A stretch of DNA of 38,872 nucleotides, from the NCBI RefSeq assembly GCF_024718545.1, contig NZ_JAMXDB010000013.1, forward strand, positions 1 through 38,872, read 5' to 3'. The position numbers were made by a program, and so were the translations under genes. The number at the start of each line of letters is the position of its first letter. Within the stretch, counting starts at the first letter, position 1. This document shows, in pieces, positions 1 through 8,267 of this stretch. This DNA comes from Weissella fangxianensis. GTDB taxonomy: Bacteria; Bacillota; Bacilli; Lactobacillales; Lactobacillaceae. The notes below the pieces were generated by a model. The model was not told the origin of the DNA. It did no database searches and saw only the letters and a program-made list of their open reading frames with translations.

Positions 1-34
1 ATATCTATTACTACAATAATAAACGGATTAAAAC

Positions 35-83
35 AAAACTGGCCGGAAAAACTCCGGTTCAATACCGAAATCTTTCCGACCAG
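35..83 (-). terminator. Long hairpin followed by T-rich tract, reading leftward
   Basis: On the minus strand a stem of about 20 bp opens with CTGGTCGGAAAG, has the loop ATTGA, and closes with TTTTTCCGGCCAG followed by TTTTGTTTT. It fits an intrinsic terminator for the tRNA-Glu transcript. It also lies just inside the likely IS end (about 109-130), so it may instead be the element's own barrier against outside transcription. The two readings are not exclusive. Confidence 0.7.
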
Positions 84-130
84 CTAGTTGCTTAAACTTC
101 TCTCCAATTTTTGGGGTTCAGTTCAGTCAG
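84..130 (-). mobile_element. Probable end of an insertion sequence extending left out of the window
   Basis: The minus strand reads TGAACTGAACCCC and then TTGGAG. The same 13-mer recurs at both IS3-like ends near 38138 and 38748, where it precedes an OrfA start codon. Here it lies only about 15 nt past the 3' end of the tRNA-Glu gene. No coding sequence of the element is inside the window, so the call rests on the shared terminal motif alone; the sequence after the motif differs from the two right-hand copies, so it would be a related rather than identical element. Confidence 0.5.
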
Positions 131-144
131 TCCTTTTAACTTGA

Positions 145-216
145 TAGCTCATCAGGGAGTCGAACCCTGGATGCCGGTGTGAAAAACCGGAGTCTTAACC
201 GCTTGACCAATGAGCC
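145..216 (-). tRNA. tRNA-Glu (anticodon TTC)
   Basis: On the minus strand a full cloverleaf can be folded: acceptor GGCTCAT with ATGAGCT (one G-U pair), anticodon stem CCGGT/ACCGG with loop TTTTCAC giving anticodon TTC, and T arm AGGG TTCGACT CCCT. CCA is not encoded; the discriminator base is A. Its 3' end is followed within about 15 nt by the motif shared with the IS ends at the right side of the window. Confidence 0.95.
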
Positions 217-300
217 AATATCATTTCGTTGCCTCAACAACATAAATAATAATACCAGCTTCATCAGACGTTTGCAACCTTTTTTTACAAAAAATATAAT

Positions 301-1092
301 TTATTCAAATGCCGCATTTTTATCCATTGTTGCCGTGATGGTATCTAACACTAATTGGTTTAATCCACCCTGCGTTAACACTTCAAAACCAGCTGCAGTT
401 GAACCACCAGGTGTCATAACTTCATTGGCCAAATCCAACGGTGCTTTCTTAGCCTGAGTCATATGTTGCGCAGTTCCAGCCACTGTTTGTTCGGCTAGTT
501 TAGCAGCCACTTCTTCATCCAAACCTTTCGCTACTCCAACTTCTTTAAATGCCTCAGTAAATGCGGCCACAAAGGCTGGACCAGAACCAGCAATCGCACT
601 CGCAGCACCAAATTGTTCTTCTGTTAACTCATCCGTACGACCTAACTCCAAGAACAACGCAGCAACGGCCCCTTTGATGTCGGCATCGACCTGCTCATCA
701 AATGCCAAAGCTGTATAACCATACTTAACAGCTACATTTACGTTAGGTAAGGCACGCGTAACCACAACTGTATTACCTAATGCTTTGTGTAATTGCGCTA
801 ATGAGATACCACCCAAAACCGACGCAACAATAACACTTGGCTTAATTAAAATACCTGGTTGTAACTCACGAGCAACAGCCGCTAACTGATCTGGCGGTGT
901 TGCTAAAACAACCAAATCAGATGCTAGCCACACTTCCAAAGCTGAGGATTTAGCTTCAATGTGTAAATCATCGGCCACTTTTTGACCAGTATGTGGTGAA
1001 TAAACGACCTGTTGAATTTCTTGATTACCTGACCATCCTTGAATCATGGCCTGTGCCATATTACCTGCACCAATAAATCCGATAGTTAGCAT
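301..1092 (-). CDS. proC: Pyrroline-5-carboxylate reductase
   Basis: Catalyses the last step of proline synthesis, NAD(P)H-dependent reduction of 1-pyrroline-5-carboxylate to L-proline, in the cytoplasm. The protein is 263 aa, normal for ProC. It begins MLTIGFIGAGNMAQAMIQGW, with the Rossmann motif GxGxxxxA, and the C-terminal dimerisation domain contains GSGPAFVAAF and the family signature region ending in MTPGGSTAAG. A longer open frame reaches back to 1239, but the ATG at 1092 is preceded by AAAGGGGTG at good spacing and directly starts the fold, so I use it. It has its own promoter behind the rodA terminator. Confidence 0.96.
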   Translation of the reverse strand: MLTIGFIGAGNMAQAMIQGWSGNQEIQQVVYSPHTGQKVADDLHIEAKSSALEVWLASDLVVLATPPDQLAAVARELQPGILIKPSVIVASVLGGISLAQLHKALGNTVVVTRALPNVNVAVKYGYTALAFDEQVDADIKGAVAALFLELGRTDELTEEQFGAASAIAGSGPAFVAAFTEAFKEVGVAKGLDEEVAAKLAEQTVAGTAQHMTQAKKAPLDLANEVMTPGGSTAAGFEVLTQGGLNQLVLDTITATMDKNAAFE

Positions 1093-1126
1093 GTGACACC
1101 CCTTTTTAATAATAATTACATTTATC

Positions 1127-1155
1127 ATAACATAGCGATAATAAAAAAGAGTCAA
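1127..1155 (-). promoter_or_regulatory. Candidate proC promoter
   Basis: TTGACT (-35, 1150-1155) and TGTTAT (-10, 1127-1132) are separated by 17 bp on the minus strand. The -35 box lies within the distal arm of the rodA terminator, so termination and re-initiation are packed together. Confidence 0.5.
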
Positions 1156-1220
1156 ACAAAAGTGTTGCATGCTGTCAGCCATCAAATATGGTACAGTCAG
1201 CTTTTTGTTCGACTCTTTTA
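1143..1220 (-). terminator. rodA terminator, branched hairpin
   Basis: Outer arms AAAAGAGTCGAACAAAA and TTTTGTTTGACTCTTTT flank an inner GCTG/CAGC stem. It lies immediately after the rodA stop codon, and the downstream T tract serves the minus strand. Confidence 0.75.
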
Positions 1221-1222
1221 TT

Positions 1223-2407
1223 TTATGAAAATCCTTCACGCTCAGATAGTGAGAAAGACTTATTATGATAACGCATCGACATAATTAACCCGACACCAAT
1301 CATATTACCAATCAGCGCGGAACCACCTTGCGAAATAAATGGCAACGGAATTCCAGTTAGCGGCACCAATCCGATGTTCATACCAATATTTTCAAAAATA
1401 TGGAATAACAACATCATGACAACCCCAGTGGCAATATACGCATAGAATTGATTTGATGAATCAAAAACAACTTGAATGATTTGATAAATCAACAAGAAAT
1501 ATAAAATCAGTAGCAAGATGCCACCGACGAAACCGAAGTTCTCACCAATGACTGAGAAAATCATATCGGACTCACGAACAGGCACATTAACATGTGAGAC
1601 GTTAAAGCCAGTTCCGGTAACTCCACCAGAGCCGATTGCCTTCATTGACTGCCATAATTGATAGGCACCATTTGAAGTATCATTTTGTGGATTCAACCAC
1701 GCATCCACACGCGTAAATTGGTAAGCTTTAAAGCCAATTTGTTCAAGTAAATGACGCCCCCAAGTTTGCGTAACGAATAAAATTGCGACTGTTCCAAGTG
1801 AACCGACAATGGCAATAATCGGTCCTAAGTATAACCATGATAGACCTGATACCAAAGTCATCCCAAATACTACGGCAATAAAGACTAAGTTAGTTCCAAA
1901 ATCACTACCATTTACAATCAAAACTGGCAATGTCCATAGGATGATTTTCCACAACAAACGCCAATCCGACTTCATGGTGTGATCAGGGTTTGAAATATTA
2001 TGATCAGTAATTACACGGGCCAACAGAATAATGAAGGCCGGCTTCATGATTTCAGCAGGCTGAAAAGTAATCGGTCCAAGAGCAAACCATTTTCCACCTG
2101 TGCTAGCATAATAAGATTTCGAGTAGAAAAATAGAACCGCAACCATCAGTACCATGCCGACACCAAACGCATAAGGCGCGATCCGCCATAACTGTTCGGA
2201 ATCAAACTGCATGATAACCATGACACCTACGATACCAACGACATAATAGGCTAATTGTAGTAGAACCATTCGTGTCACATTAACACTAGCATCATGCGTT
2301 CCAGCGACATACAACGACGCTAAACCAATCAATGCCAACATCAAAACCACGAAAATGATTGACCAGTCTATTTCACCACCATCTTTTGAGAAAAAACGTT
2401 TTAGCAT
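1223..2407 (-). CDS. rodA: RodA/FtsW family peptidoglycan glycosyltransferase
   Basis: SEDS-family membrane glycosyltransferase that polymerises lipid II, acting with a class B PBP during lateral wall growth. The 394-aa product has about ten hydrophobic segments and the family blocks GPITFQPAEIMK (including the conserved Glu-Lys pair), NGSDFGTNL, FSVIGENFGFVGG and GIPLPFISQGGSALIGN. It is the last gene of the mreB-DUF2969-rodA cluster, 38 bp after the DUF2969 gene; that context favours RodA over FtsW. The 3' end is closed by a branched terminator. Confidence 0.92.
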   Translation of the reverse strand: MLKRFFSKDGGEIDWSIIFVVLMLALIGLASLYVAGTHDASVNVTRMVLLQLAYYVVGIVGVMVIMQFDSEQLWRIAPYAFGVGMVLMVAVLFFYSKSYYASTGGKWFALGPITFQPAEIMKPAFIILLARVITDHNISNPDHTMKSDWRLLWKIILWTLPVLIVNGSDFGTNLVFIAVVFGMTLVSGLSWLYLGPIIAIVGSLGTVAILFVTQTWGRHLLEQIGFKAYQFTRVDAWLNPQNDTSNGAYQLWQSMKAIGSGGVTGTGFNVSHVNVPVRESDMIFSVIGENFGFVGGILLLILYFLLIYQIIQVVFDSSNQFYAYIATGVVMMLLFHIFENIGMNIGLVPLTGIPLPFISQGGSALIGNMIGVGLIMSMRYHNKSFSLSEREGFS

Positions 2408-2445
2408 GTTTCCCCCTTATTTTATTGGTTTATTTATTTGATTAA

Positions 2446-2655
2446 TTAATGGTGCAAATTAAATTCTGCAAGTAAACTTGCGACTGCATCATCAAAATTA
2501 TCTGCTGTTGTTTGATGACCATCAGCAAATGTTACAACAAGTGGTGAATTTTTTTCATCAACCGTTCCTAACGTTACTTTATTGATCATCACTTCTGAAA
2601 CGCTATCATCTAATTCATTAATTTCGACAGCAACTGGTTTGTTTTTTCGCGACAT
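2446..2655 (-). CDS. DUF2969 family protein
   Basis: A 69-aa acidic protein starting MSRKNKPVAVEINELDD. I recognise the DUF2969 pattern, a small family in Lactobacillales encoded between mreB/mbl and rodA, exactly the position seen here. No catalytic motif, signal peptide or membrane segment is visible. The mreB gene ends 12 bp upstream, indicating one transcript. Function is unknown; the location suggests a role tied to cell elongation, which is inference. Confidence 0.88.
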   Translation of the reverse strand: MSRKNKPVAVEINELDDSVSEVMINKVTLGTVDEKNSPLVVTFADGHQTTADNFDDAVASLLAEFNLHH

Positions 2656-2666
2656 ATTTACCTTCC

Positions 2667-3647
2667 TTAATTTGCATGCATGTGAGCAAGTAACATCCCT
2701 GCTCCTTTAGCAACATTGTCTAGTGGTTTTTCTGAAATCATAACTGGTACACCAAGATGTTGTGAAATCAACTTATCAACACCACGCAATAATGCGCCAC
2801 CACCTGTTAGTACAATACCACGATCAATAATATCTGATGCTAATTCTGGTTGAATCCGTCCTAAGACTGCATGGGCTGCTTCAACGATTTGCGTTAATGT
2901 ATCATGCATTGACGCTTCAACCTCATTCGTATTTAGCGTCACTGTACGTGGCATACCAGTAAAACTATCACGACCACGAACTTCCATCTCTTCTGGTTCG
3001 TCTAAGGGTGTTGCGGTACCAATTTGAATTTTAATTTGTTCAGATGTTCGCTCACCAATCATCAATCCATGGTCTTTTTTCACCATGTTGGTAATATCGA
3101 CATTCATTTTGTCACCTGCAACACGGATCGATTCAGAAGTGACAATATCCCCAAGTGAGAGCACAGCGATATCTGTCGTTCCACCACCCATATCAATGAC
3201 CATTGATGCAATTGGCGAAAAGATATCTAATCCAGCACCTACTGCAGCAACTTTGGGCTCATATTCCAAATAGACCTTACCGCCACCAGATTTTTCAGCT
3301 GCCCCAATAATAGCTTTTTTCTCAATACTAGTGATGTTAGTTGGTGCACAAACCATAATATTTGGTCGTGACATAACGCCTTTGGCATTTAATTTTGACA
3401 TAAACCGTGACAGCATTGCCTCAGTCATATCAAAATCTGAAATAACGCCATCCTTTAACGGACGAACAGCCCTTATATTACCTGGCGTGCGACCGACCAT
3501 TTGGTAAGCTTCCGTTCCAACAGCCAAAATTTTTTCTGTTTTTGTATCGATTGCCACTACGGAAGGTTCATTTAGAATAATGCCTTCCCCATCAACATAA
3601 ATCAGCACATTTGCCGTCCCTAAATCAACGCCGATTTCCTTGGCCAT
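2667..3647 (-). CDS. mreB: Rod-shape protein MreB/Mbl (bacterial actin)
   Basis: Actin-like ATPase that forms membrane-associated filaments directing the elongation machinery. The 326-aa protein shows phosphate-1 GVDLGTANVLIY, phosphate-2 VIDMGGGTTDIAV, and adenosine-binding LTGGGALLRGVD. A GTG at 3656 is also in frame, but it overlaps the ribosome binding site AGAGGTGA; the ATG at 3647 is correctly spaced and gives the expected MAKEIGVDLGT start. First gene of mreB-DUF2969-rodA; divergent from murF. The 5' leader contains an unusual hairpin (3671-3698). It could equally be named mbl, since sequence alone does not separate these paralogues. Confidence 0.94.
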   Translation of the reverse strand: MAKEIGVDLGTANVLIYVDGEGIILNEPSVVAIDTKTEKILAVGTEAYQMVGRTPGNIRAVRPLKDGVISDFDMTEAMLSRFMSKLNAKGVMSRPNIMVCAPTNITSIEKKAIIGAAEKSGGGKVYLEYEPKVAAVGAGLDIFSPIASMVIDMGGGTTDIAVLSLGDIVTSESIRVAGDKMNVDITNMVKKDHGLMIGERTSEQIKIQIGTATPLDEPEEMEVRGRDSFTGMPRTVTLNTNEVEASMHDTLTQIVEAAHAVLGRIQPELASDIIDRGIVLTGGGALLRGVDKLISQHLGVPVMISEKPLDNVAKGAGMLLAHMHAN

Positions 3648-3670
3648 GAAATTCACCTCTTATTTTTTAT

Positions 3671-3698
3671 CGAGCAAGTTCTTTCTTGAACAAGCTCG
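3671..3698 (-). promoter_or_regulatory. Symmetric hairpin in the mreB leader
   Basis: CGAGC and GCTCG arms, then a symmetric AA/AA internal loop, then GTTC/GAAC around TTTCTT. It lies about 23 nt upstream of the mreB start codon, in the likely 5' UTR, and has no T tract, so it is not a standard terminator. It could be an operator or an RNA regulatory stem; function unknown. Confidence 0.4.
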
Positions 3699-3781
3699 TC
3701 CAAACTTTCTAATTACTATCTTTAATAGTATAAACCATACACCAAAAAAAATCTTGAAAAATCCATAACCGTTATCTTTGT

Positions 3782-3810
3782 TTGCCGGTCCTTACTGAAC
3801 AAGGTAAAAT
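3782..3810 (+). promoter_or_regulatory. Candidate murF promoter
   Basis: TTGCCG (3782-3787), 17-bp spacer, TAAAAT (3805-3810), followed by an A-rich leader and the SD AAAGGA before the murF ATG. Confidence 0.5.
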
Positions 3811-3843
3811 AAAAGAAAAACGTTTACAAAGGACATAAAACTA

Positions 3844-5211
3844 ATGAATCTAACTCTAAAAGAAATGGCCAACATTTTAAATGCGCCAATAAAGAACGAG
3901 GCTGATGTCACTGTTACGAATACCACATTCGATTCACGCCAAGTCAAACCCGGTGATCTATTCATACCCTTAGTAGCCGATAATGATGGTCACAAGTATG
4001 TTGATGCAGCTAAAAACAATGGGGCAACGGTCGCTTTATGGCAAGCTGACCATAAAGACGTCCCAACCGATCTACCAGTTATTATCGTTTCTGATACCCT
4101 GGTAGCCTACCAACAATTAGCAAGCCACTATCTTGCCCAGGTCGATCCGCTGGTTGTAGCAGTTTCTGGTTCAAATGGTAAAACCACAACCAAGGACTTT
4201 ATTGCCGCTATCGGACAAACAAGTTATAAAACTGTTAAAACGCCCGAAAATTTCAATAATGAAATTGGGGTTCCTCAGACGATTCTTTCAATGCCTACCG
4301 ATACTGAATTACTGGTAATTGAAATTGGCATGGACCATCCTGGCGATTTAACCTTCCTATCAAATCTTGTCAAACCAGACATTGCCCTACTAACAATGAT
4401 TGGTGAAGCACATATTGAATTTTTCAAGACACGTGCACGCATCGCTGACGGTAAAATGGAAATCATCACTGGCTTGAAAGAAAATGGTCACTTAGTATTT
4501 AATGGGGATGAACCTTTGTTGCTTGAACGCGTCGGTCAGCATCCCCATTTGTTGCGCGACTCATTCGGACTCGACAGCACCAACGATTTATTTGCTAGTG
4601 ACATTGATATGACACCCTTACAGGCAAGTTTCACAACTAACCAAAGTAATCAACGGTTCACCATTCCAATGACGGGACGCTACAATGTAACCAATGCGCT
4701 TTCTGCAATTACGGTCGGCCATTTACTACATATTTCGGATGAAAAAATCGCACAAGCATTAGCCAAAGCTCCAATTACGGAGAACCGTACTGAATGGTTA
4801 GATGGTCAGTTTGGCGGTAAAATTCTGTCTGACGTTTATAATTCTAATCCAACGGCCGCTAAAGAAGTGCTCCACTTCTTTGCCGATACGCCTACTCAGG
4901 GCAAGCGCATTGCCGTTCTAGGTGACATGTTGCAACTTGGAAACGCTTCACCAGTATTGCATGCTAGTCTTATTGAAAGCCTTGATCCAACAAAAATCGC
5001 CCATGTTTATTTAGTCGGCGAAGAAATTGCACCACTTGAGGATGCCTTAAAGCCACTTTATCCGGCTGGTACAGTTAAGCGATATGCAATCAATGATTCA
5101 GACACATTACTCAAGGATTTACTAGCTGATTTGACTCAAGATGATGAAATTATGCTGAAAGGCTCACATGGCGTTCATCTAGAAAACATCGTGACACAAC
5201 TTAAAAAATAG
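3844..5211 (+). CDS. murF: UDP-N-acetylmuramoyl-tripeptide--D-alanyl-D-alanine ligase
   Basis: ATP-dependent Mur ligase that adds D-Ala-D-Ala (or a D-Ala-depsipeptide) to the UDP-MurNAc-tripeptide in the cytoplasm, the last soluble step of peptidoglycan precursor synthesis. The 455-aa product has the N-terminal substrate domain, then the ATP motif SGSNGKTTTKDF at about residue 108, NFNNEIGVPQT, the metal-site region IEIGMDHPGD, and the ligase C-terminal region with ENRTEWLDGQ and SDVYNSNP, typical of MurF. The ATG at 3844 has AAAGGA upstream. Transcribed alone, divergently from mreB, and closed by a strong terminator shared with the convergent HAD gene. Confidence 0.96.
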   Translation: MNLTLKEMANILNAPIKNEADVTVTNTTFDSRQVKPGDLFIPLVADNDGHKYVDAAKNNGATVALWQADHKDVPTDLPVIIVSDTLVAYQQLASHYLAQVDPLVVAVSGSNGKTTTKDFIAAIGQTSYKTVKTPENFNNEIGVPQTILSMPTDTELLVIEIGMDHPGDLTFLSNLVKPDIALLTMIGEAHIEFFKTRARIADGKMEIITGLKENGHLVFNGDEPLLLERVGQHPHLLRDSFGLDSTNDLFASDIDMTPLQASFTTNQSNQRFTIPMTGRYNVTNALSAITVGHLLHISDEKIAQALAKAPITENRTEWLDGQFGGKILSDVYNSNPTAAKEVLHFFADTPTQGKRIAVLGDMLQLGNASPVLHASLIESLDPTKIAHVYLVGEEIAPLEDALKPLYPAGTVKRYAINDSDTLLKDLLADLTQDDEIMLKGSHGVHLENIVTQLKK

Positions 5212-5232
5212 CACCATTAACGGCTATTCAAC

Positions 5233-5275
5233 AAAAGGAGATTGGGACAAAATAACTGTCTCAATCTCCTTTTTT
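5233..5275. terminator. Bidirectional terminator between murF and HAD gene
   Basis: AAAAGGAGATTGGGACA and TGTCTCAATCTCCTTTTTT form a near-perfect hairpin with A tract on one side and T tract on the other. A similar GGTTGGGAC-type terminator occurs at 17901. Confidence 0.9.
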
Positions 5276-5288
5276 GATACTTATCTGA

Positions 5289-6095
5289 CTACAAATCGAA
5301 GTACTGTCTTAAATAAACAGCCACGCCATCTTCATTATTTGTTAGCGTTTCAACATTAGCGACTTGTTTAATTTGAGGAATCGCATTTCCCATGGCAACG
5401 CCTACCCCAGCTTGTGCAATCATTTCAAAGTCATTTTCTTCATCACCAAATGTCATCACATTATCCAATGTCTCACCAAAATGAGCCATTAGCTGTGACA
5501 ATCCACGAGCCTTGTTGACGTTATTTGGTAAGAATTCCAATAGTTCCGCACGCGAAGGAACGATATGCAACAAATCAGTCAATTCAGTAGGCATTTCTTG
5601 ACGCACACGCTGCACAACTTCCGCTGGCGCCGCGCACACCGCTTTACCAAACGCACGATTCGCTGGTAGTTCATCAAATGAGATATCCGCAAACGGCAAT
5701 ACCGCTCCCATTGATGATTCATAATCAGATTTTCCTAATGTAACGATTGAATAAACTTTATCAGCACCAATCACATCAATCGGATAGTGCCGTTGCTCCG
5801 CATCCTGATATAGAGCAGCAATTTCTTGTTTACTAATGGTAGTCTGCGCTAAAATACGTTGCGTTTGATTATGTTGAATTAAACCACCATTAAATGTAAT
5901 GGCATAATCTGTCGGTTCGAATAATTCCAATTGTGTTAATAATCTTTGAATGCCTTGAATAGGACGTCCGGTGCATAAAACGATGCGTTTGCCCATCTTA
6001 TGTAATTGTTTCAAAACACGTTCATTTTCCGCTGAAATTTCTTTTGCAGAATTCAATAATGTATTATCTAGATCCAGTGCGATTGTCGTAATCAT
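5289..6095 (-). CDS. Cof-type HAD-IIB family hydrolase
   Basis: Cytoplasmic Mg-dependent phosphatase of the HAD superfamily, probably acting on sugar phosphates or similar small phosphoesters; the exact substrate cannot be told. Motif I is IALDLDNTLLNS, motif II CTGRP near residue 41, motif III lysine in the NKARGL region, and motif IV FGDEENDFEM. The length, 268 aa, fits the family. Two adjacent ATG codons exist (6098 and 6095); AAGGTGG is better spaced for the second. It lies convergent to murF and downstream of the nup terminator, so it is probably monocistronic; a TATAAT at 6129-6134 (minus) may be its -10 box. Confidence 0.9.
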   Translation of the reverse strand: MITTIALDLDNTLLNSAKEISAENERVLKQLHKMGKRIVLCTGRPIQGIQRLLTQLELFEPTDYAITFNGGLIQHNQTQRILAQTTISKQEIAALYQDAEQRHYPIDVIGADKVYSIVTLGKSDYESSMGAVLPFADISFDELPANRAFGKAVCAAPAEVVQRVRQEMPTELTDLLHIVPSRAELLEFLPNNVNKARGLSQLMAHFGETLDNVMTFGDEENDFEMIAQAGVGVAMGNAIPQIKQVANVETLTNNEDGVAVYLRQYFDL

Positions 6096-6139
6096 CATTA
6101 GCCACCTTTTTTAGTTATGAATACATCCATTATAGCAGC

Positions 6140-6173
6140 AAAAAAGGCCAGGACTTTTTATTTAGTCCTAGCC
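6140..6173 (-). terminator. Terminator of the nup transcript
   Basis: Minus strand: GGCTAGGACT, loop TAAATAAA, AGTCCTGGCC, then TTTTTT. It lies 10 bp after the nupC stop. Confidence 0.85.
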
Positions 6174-6182
6174 TACAAACTT

Positions 6183-7139
6183 TTAAACCGATTTGATGTA
6201 ATTGATGCCGTCCGCTGCTGGTGCCTTTGACTTAGCAAAGAAAATAACTAATATCAAAATAGTTAACACATAAGGTGCAACCTGCAGGTAAACAGCTGGA
6301 ATTTGGTTAATAACTGGTAATTGTGCGCCGACAATTGCCATTGACTGTGAAAAGCCAAAGAACAATGCAGCTCCCATGGCGCCAATTGGGTTCCAGCGAC
6401 CAAAAATCATTGCGGCCATTGACATATAACCTTGTCCAACAATGGTTGAAGCAGAGAAATTACCCGCAATCGATTGGGCAAACAATGCCCCACCAATACC
6501 ACCAAGGACACCAGAAATTAGGACACCGGCATAACGTAGCGTATATACCTTCAATCCTAGCGTGTCAGCCGCTTGTGGATTTTCTCCTACAGAACGTAAG
6601 CGTAACCCAAAGCGTGTTTTATATAATAACCAATATGCCACAAAGGCAATAAAAATAGCTACCCACGCAGTTGATGATGTTTTTGTAAATAAAATTGGAC
6701 CAATAAAAGGTATCTTGCTTAAACCTGGTACATTCCAGTAACCAAAGTTTTGCGAAATCATTGACGTCTGTCCCTTACCATACATCAACTTAATGATATA
6801 AACGCCAAGAGCTGGTGCCATCAAGTTCATGACTGTACCTGAAACAATATGGTCAGCACGCAAAGTCACCGTCGCTATAGCATGAATCAATGAGAAAATC
6901 AGACCGATAACAGCACCAGCAACTAATCCTAACCAAGGTGTCGCATGACCAAATTGGTCGGCAAAGCTCAAATTAAAGACCACTCCTGCAAAGGCTCCCA
7001 TAATCATCGTTCCTTCAAGACCAACGTTAACAATACCCGCACGTTCTGAAAAAGTACCACCCAACGCAGTAAAAATCAAAGGCGCTGAGTAAACTAATGT
7101 ACTTGAAATCACTAATTGTAAAATTGTTTCCACACTCAT
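6183..7139 (-). CDS. nupC: Nucleoside ABC transporter permease
   Basis: Integral membrane subunit of a BmpA-NupABC type importer (known to carry nucleosides in lactococci). The 318-aa product has about eight hydrophobic segments and the family motifs GTFSERAGIVNVGLEGTM near the N-terminus and RSVGENPQAADTLGL, the EAA-like loop that contacts the ATPase. It follows nupB with a 2-bp gap and ends just before a terminator, so it is the last gene of nupA-nupB-nupC. Assignment to nucleosides rests on subunit similarity and the neighbouring BmpA-like proteins. Confidence 0.9.
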   Translation of the reverse strand: MSVETILQLVISSTLVYSAPLIFTALGGTFSERAGIVNVGLEGTMIMGAFAGVVFNLSFADQFGHATPWLGLVAGAVIGLIFSLIHAIATVTLRADHIVSGTVMNLMAPALGVYIIKLMYGKGQTSMISQNFGYWNVPGLSKIPFIGPILFTKTSSTAWVAIFIAFVAYWLLYKTRFGLRLRSVGENPQAADTLGLKVYTLRYAGVLISGVLGGIGGALFAQSIAGNFSASTIVGQGYMSMAAMIFGRWNPIGAMGAALFFGFSQSMAIVGAQLPVINQIPAVYLQVAPYVLTILILVIFFAKSKAPAADGINYIKSV

Positions 7140-7141
7140 GA

Positions 7142-8263
7142 TTACTTTGCCTCCTTTTGATCAGCTTTTGTTGTTTTATGTTTTTTCTGCTTGCCTTTAT
7201 CCTTTGAATCGTCCTCATCTAGCTTAACTAAAATTAAACGAATCAAATAATTGGCACCAATGAAGAAAATAATTGAAGCCGTCACAACTGAAACTAGTTC
7301 AGTCGGAACACCTGTCGCTAGCGGCATTCCCAAACCACCAACTGACAAAACAGAAAATAAAAAGCCGGCAAAGATAATACCTAAGAATGAACCCGAAGCT
7401 AGCAATGCAACAGCCATACCATCATAACCAACTTGCGGTGCTGCCGATTGTGAAAAGATATTTAGGTAAGTTCCCAATCCTTCAGTCGCACCCGCCAAAC
7501 CAGCTAACAATCCAGAAATTGTCATTGCTGTAATCGCATTGCGCTTAGCTGACATACCTGCATAGCGGGCAGCATTTGGATTCAACCCAACGGCTCGAAT
7601 TTCAAAACCAAGTGTCGTACGTTTCATGACAAACCAGATTGCCAACAACGCAATCAACGCAATAAGAAAACCAATATTTAAACGTGACCCTCCTGTTAGG
7701 TTTGACAAGAAATCCCAACGTAATGAATCAGATGCATCTAATGTCTTCGTCATATCGGTTGTCGCCATCATCTTATTAGGTAAGCCTTGCACGATTGCAT
7801 TACCACCATATAGGGCAATATAATTCAGCATAATTGTCGTAATTACTTCCGAAGCACCAAACTGAGCACGCAACCATCCTGGAATAAAGCCCATGATAGC
7901 CCCACCAAGTGCACCGATAATTACAGCCACTGGAATTAAAATCCAAGGATTCATGCCTTGATTTGCCAACACAAACCAGGTTGATGCAATCCAACCAACC
8001 CAAACTTGACCAGAAAGTCCAATGTTAAAGAATCCGGCCGATTGGGCCACCAAGAAGCCAGCTGCCGTTAGAACCAATGGTGTCATGGCTCGCAAAACTT
8101 CACCAATATTTAAAGATGAGCCAAGGGCTGACTGAATTAAACTGATATAACCTGTAACGGGGTTAAATCCTGATACGAGCATGATAATCGCACCGACCAG
8201 CAAGCCAAAGAAGACTGCTAAGGCAGCGACGAGACCAGTACTATATGAATTAATTTTATTCAC
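7142..8263 (-). CDS. nupB: Nucleoside ABC transporter permease
   Basis: Second permease of the nucleoside importer, 373 aa with multiple membrane segments. It carries the coupling-loop pattern IRAVGLNPNAARYAGM and GFFNIGLSGQVWVGW. The C-terminal tail of about 25 residues is very lysine- and acid-rich and should lie in the cytoplasm. The gap to nupA is 4 bp and to nupC 2 bp, so translation is probably coupled. Confidence 0.9.
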   Translation of the reverse strand: MNKINSYSTGLVAALAVFFGLLVGAIIMLVSGFNPVTGYISLIQSALGSSLNIGEVLRAMTPLVLTAAGFLVAQSAGFFNIGLSGQVWVGWIASTWFVLANQGMNPWILIPVAVIIGALGGAIMGFIPGWLRAQFGASEVITTIMLNYIALYGGNAIVQGLPNKMMATTDMTKTLDASDSLRWDFLSNLTGGSRLNIGFLIALIALLAIWFVMKRTTLGFEIRAVGLNPNAARYAGMSAKRNAITAMTISGLLAGLAGATEGLGTYLNIFSQSAAPQVGYDGMAVALLASGSFLGIIFAGFLFSVLSVGGLGMPLATGVPTELVSVVTASIIFFIGANYLIRLILVKLDEDDSKDKGKQKKHKTTKADQKEAK

Positions 8264-8267
8264 GAGA

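Noticed and set aside
301-1239. Longer proC start at 1239
   Set aside because: The extension overlaps the rodA end and its terminator, lacks an SD, and does not resemble ProC; the ATG at 1092 has a strong SD.
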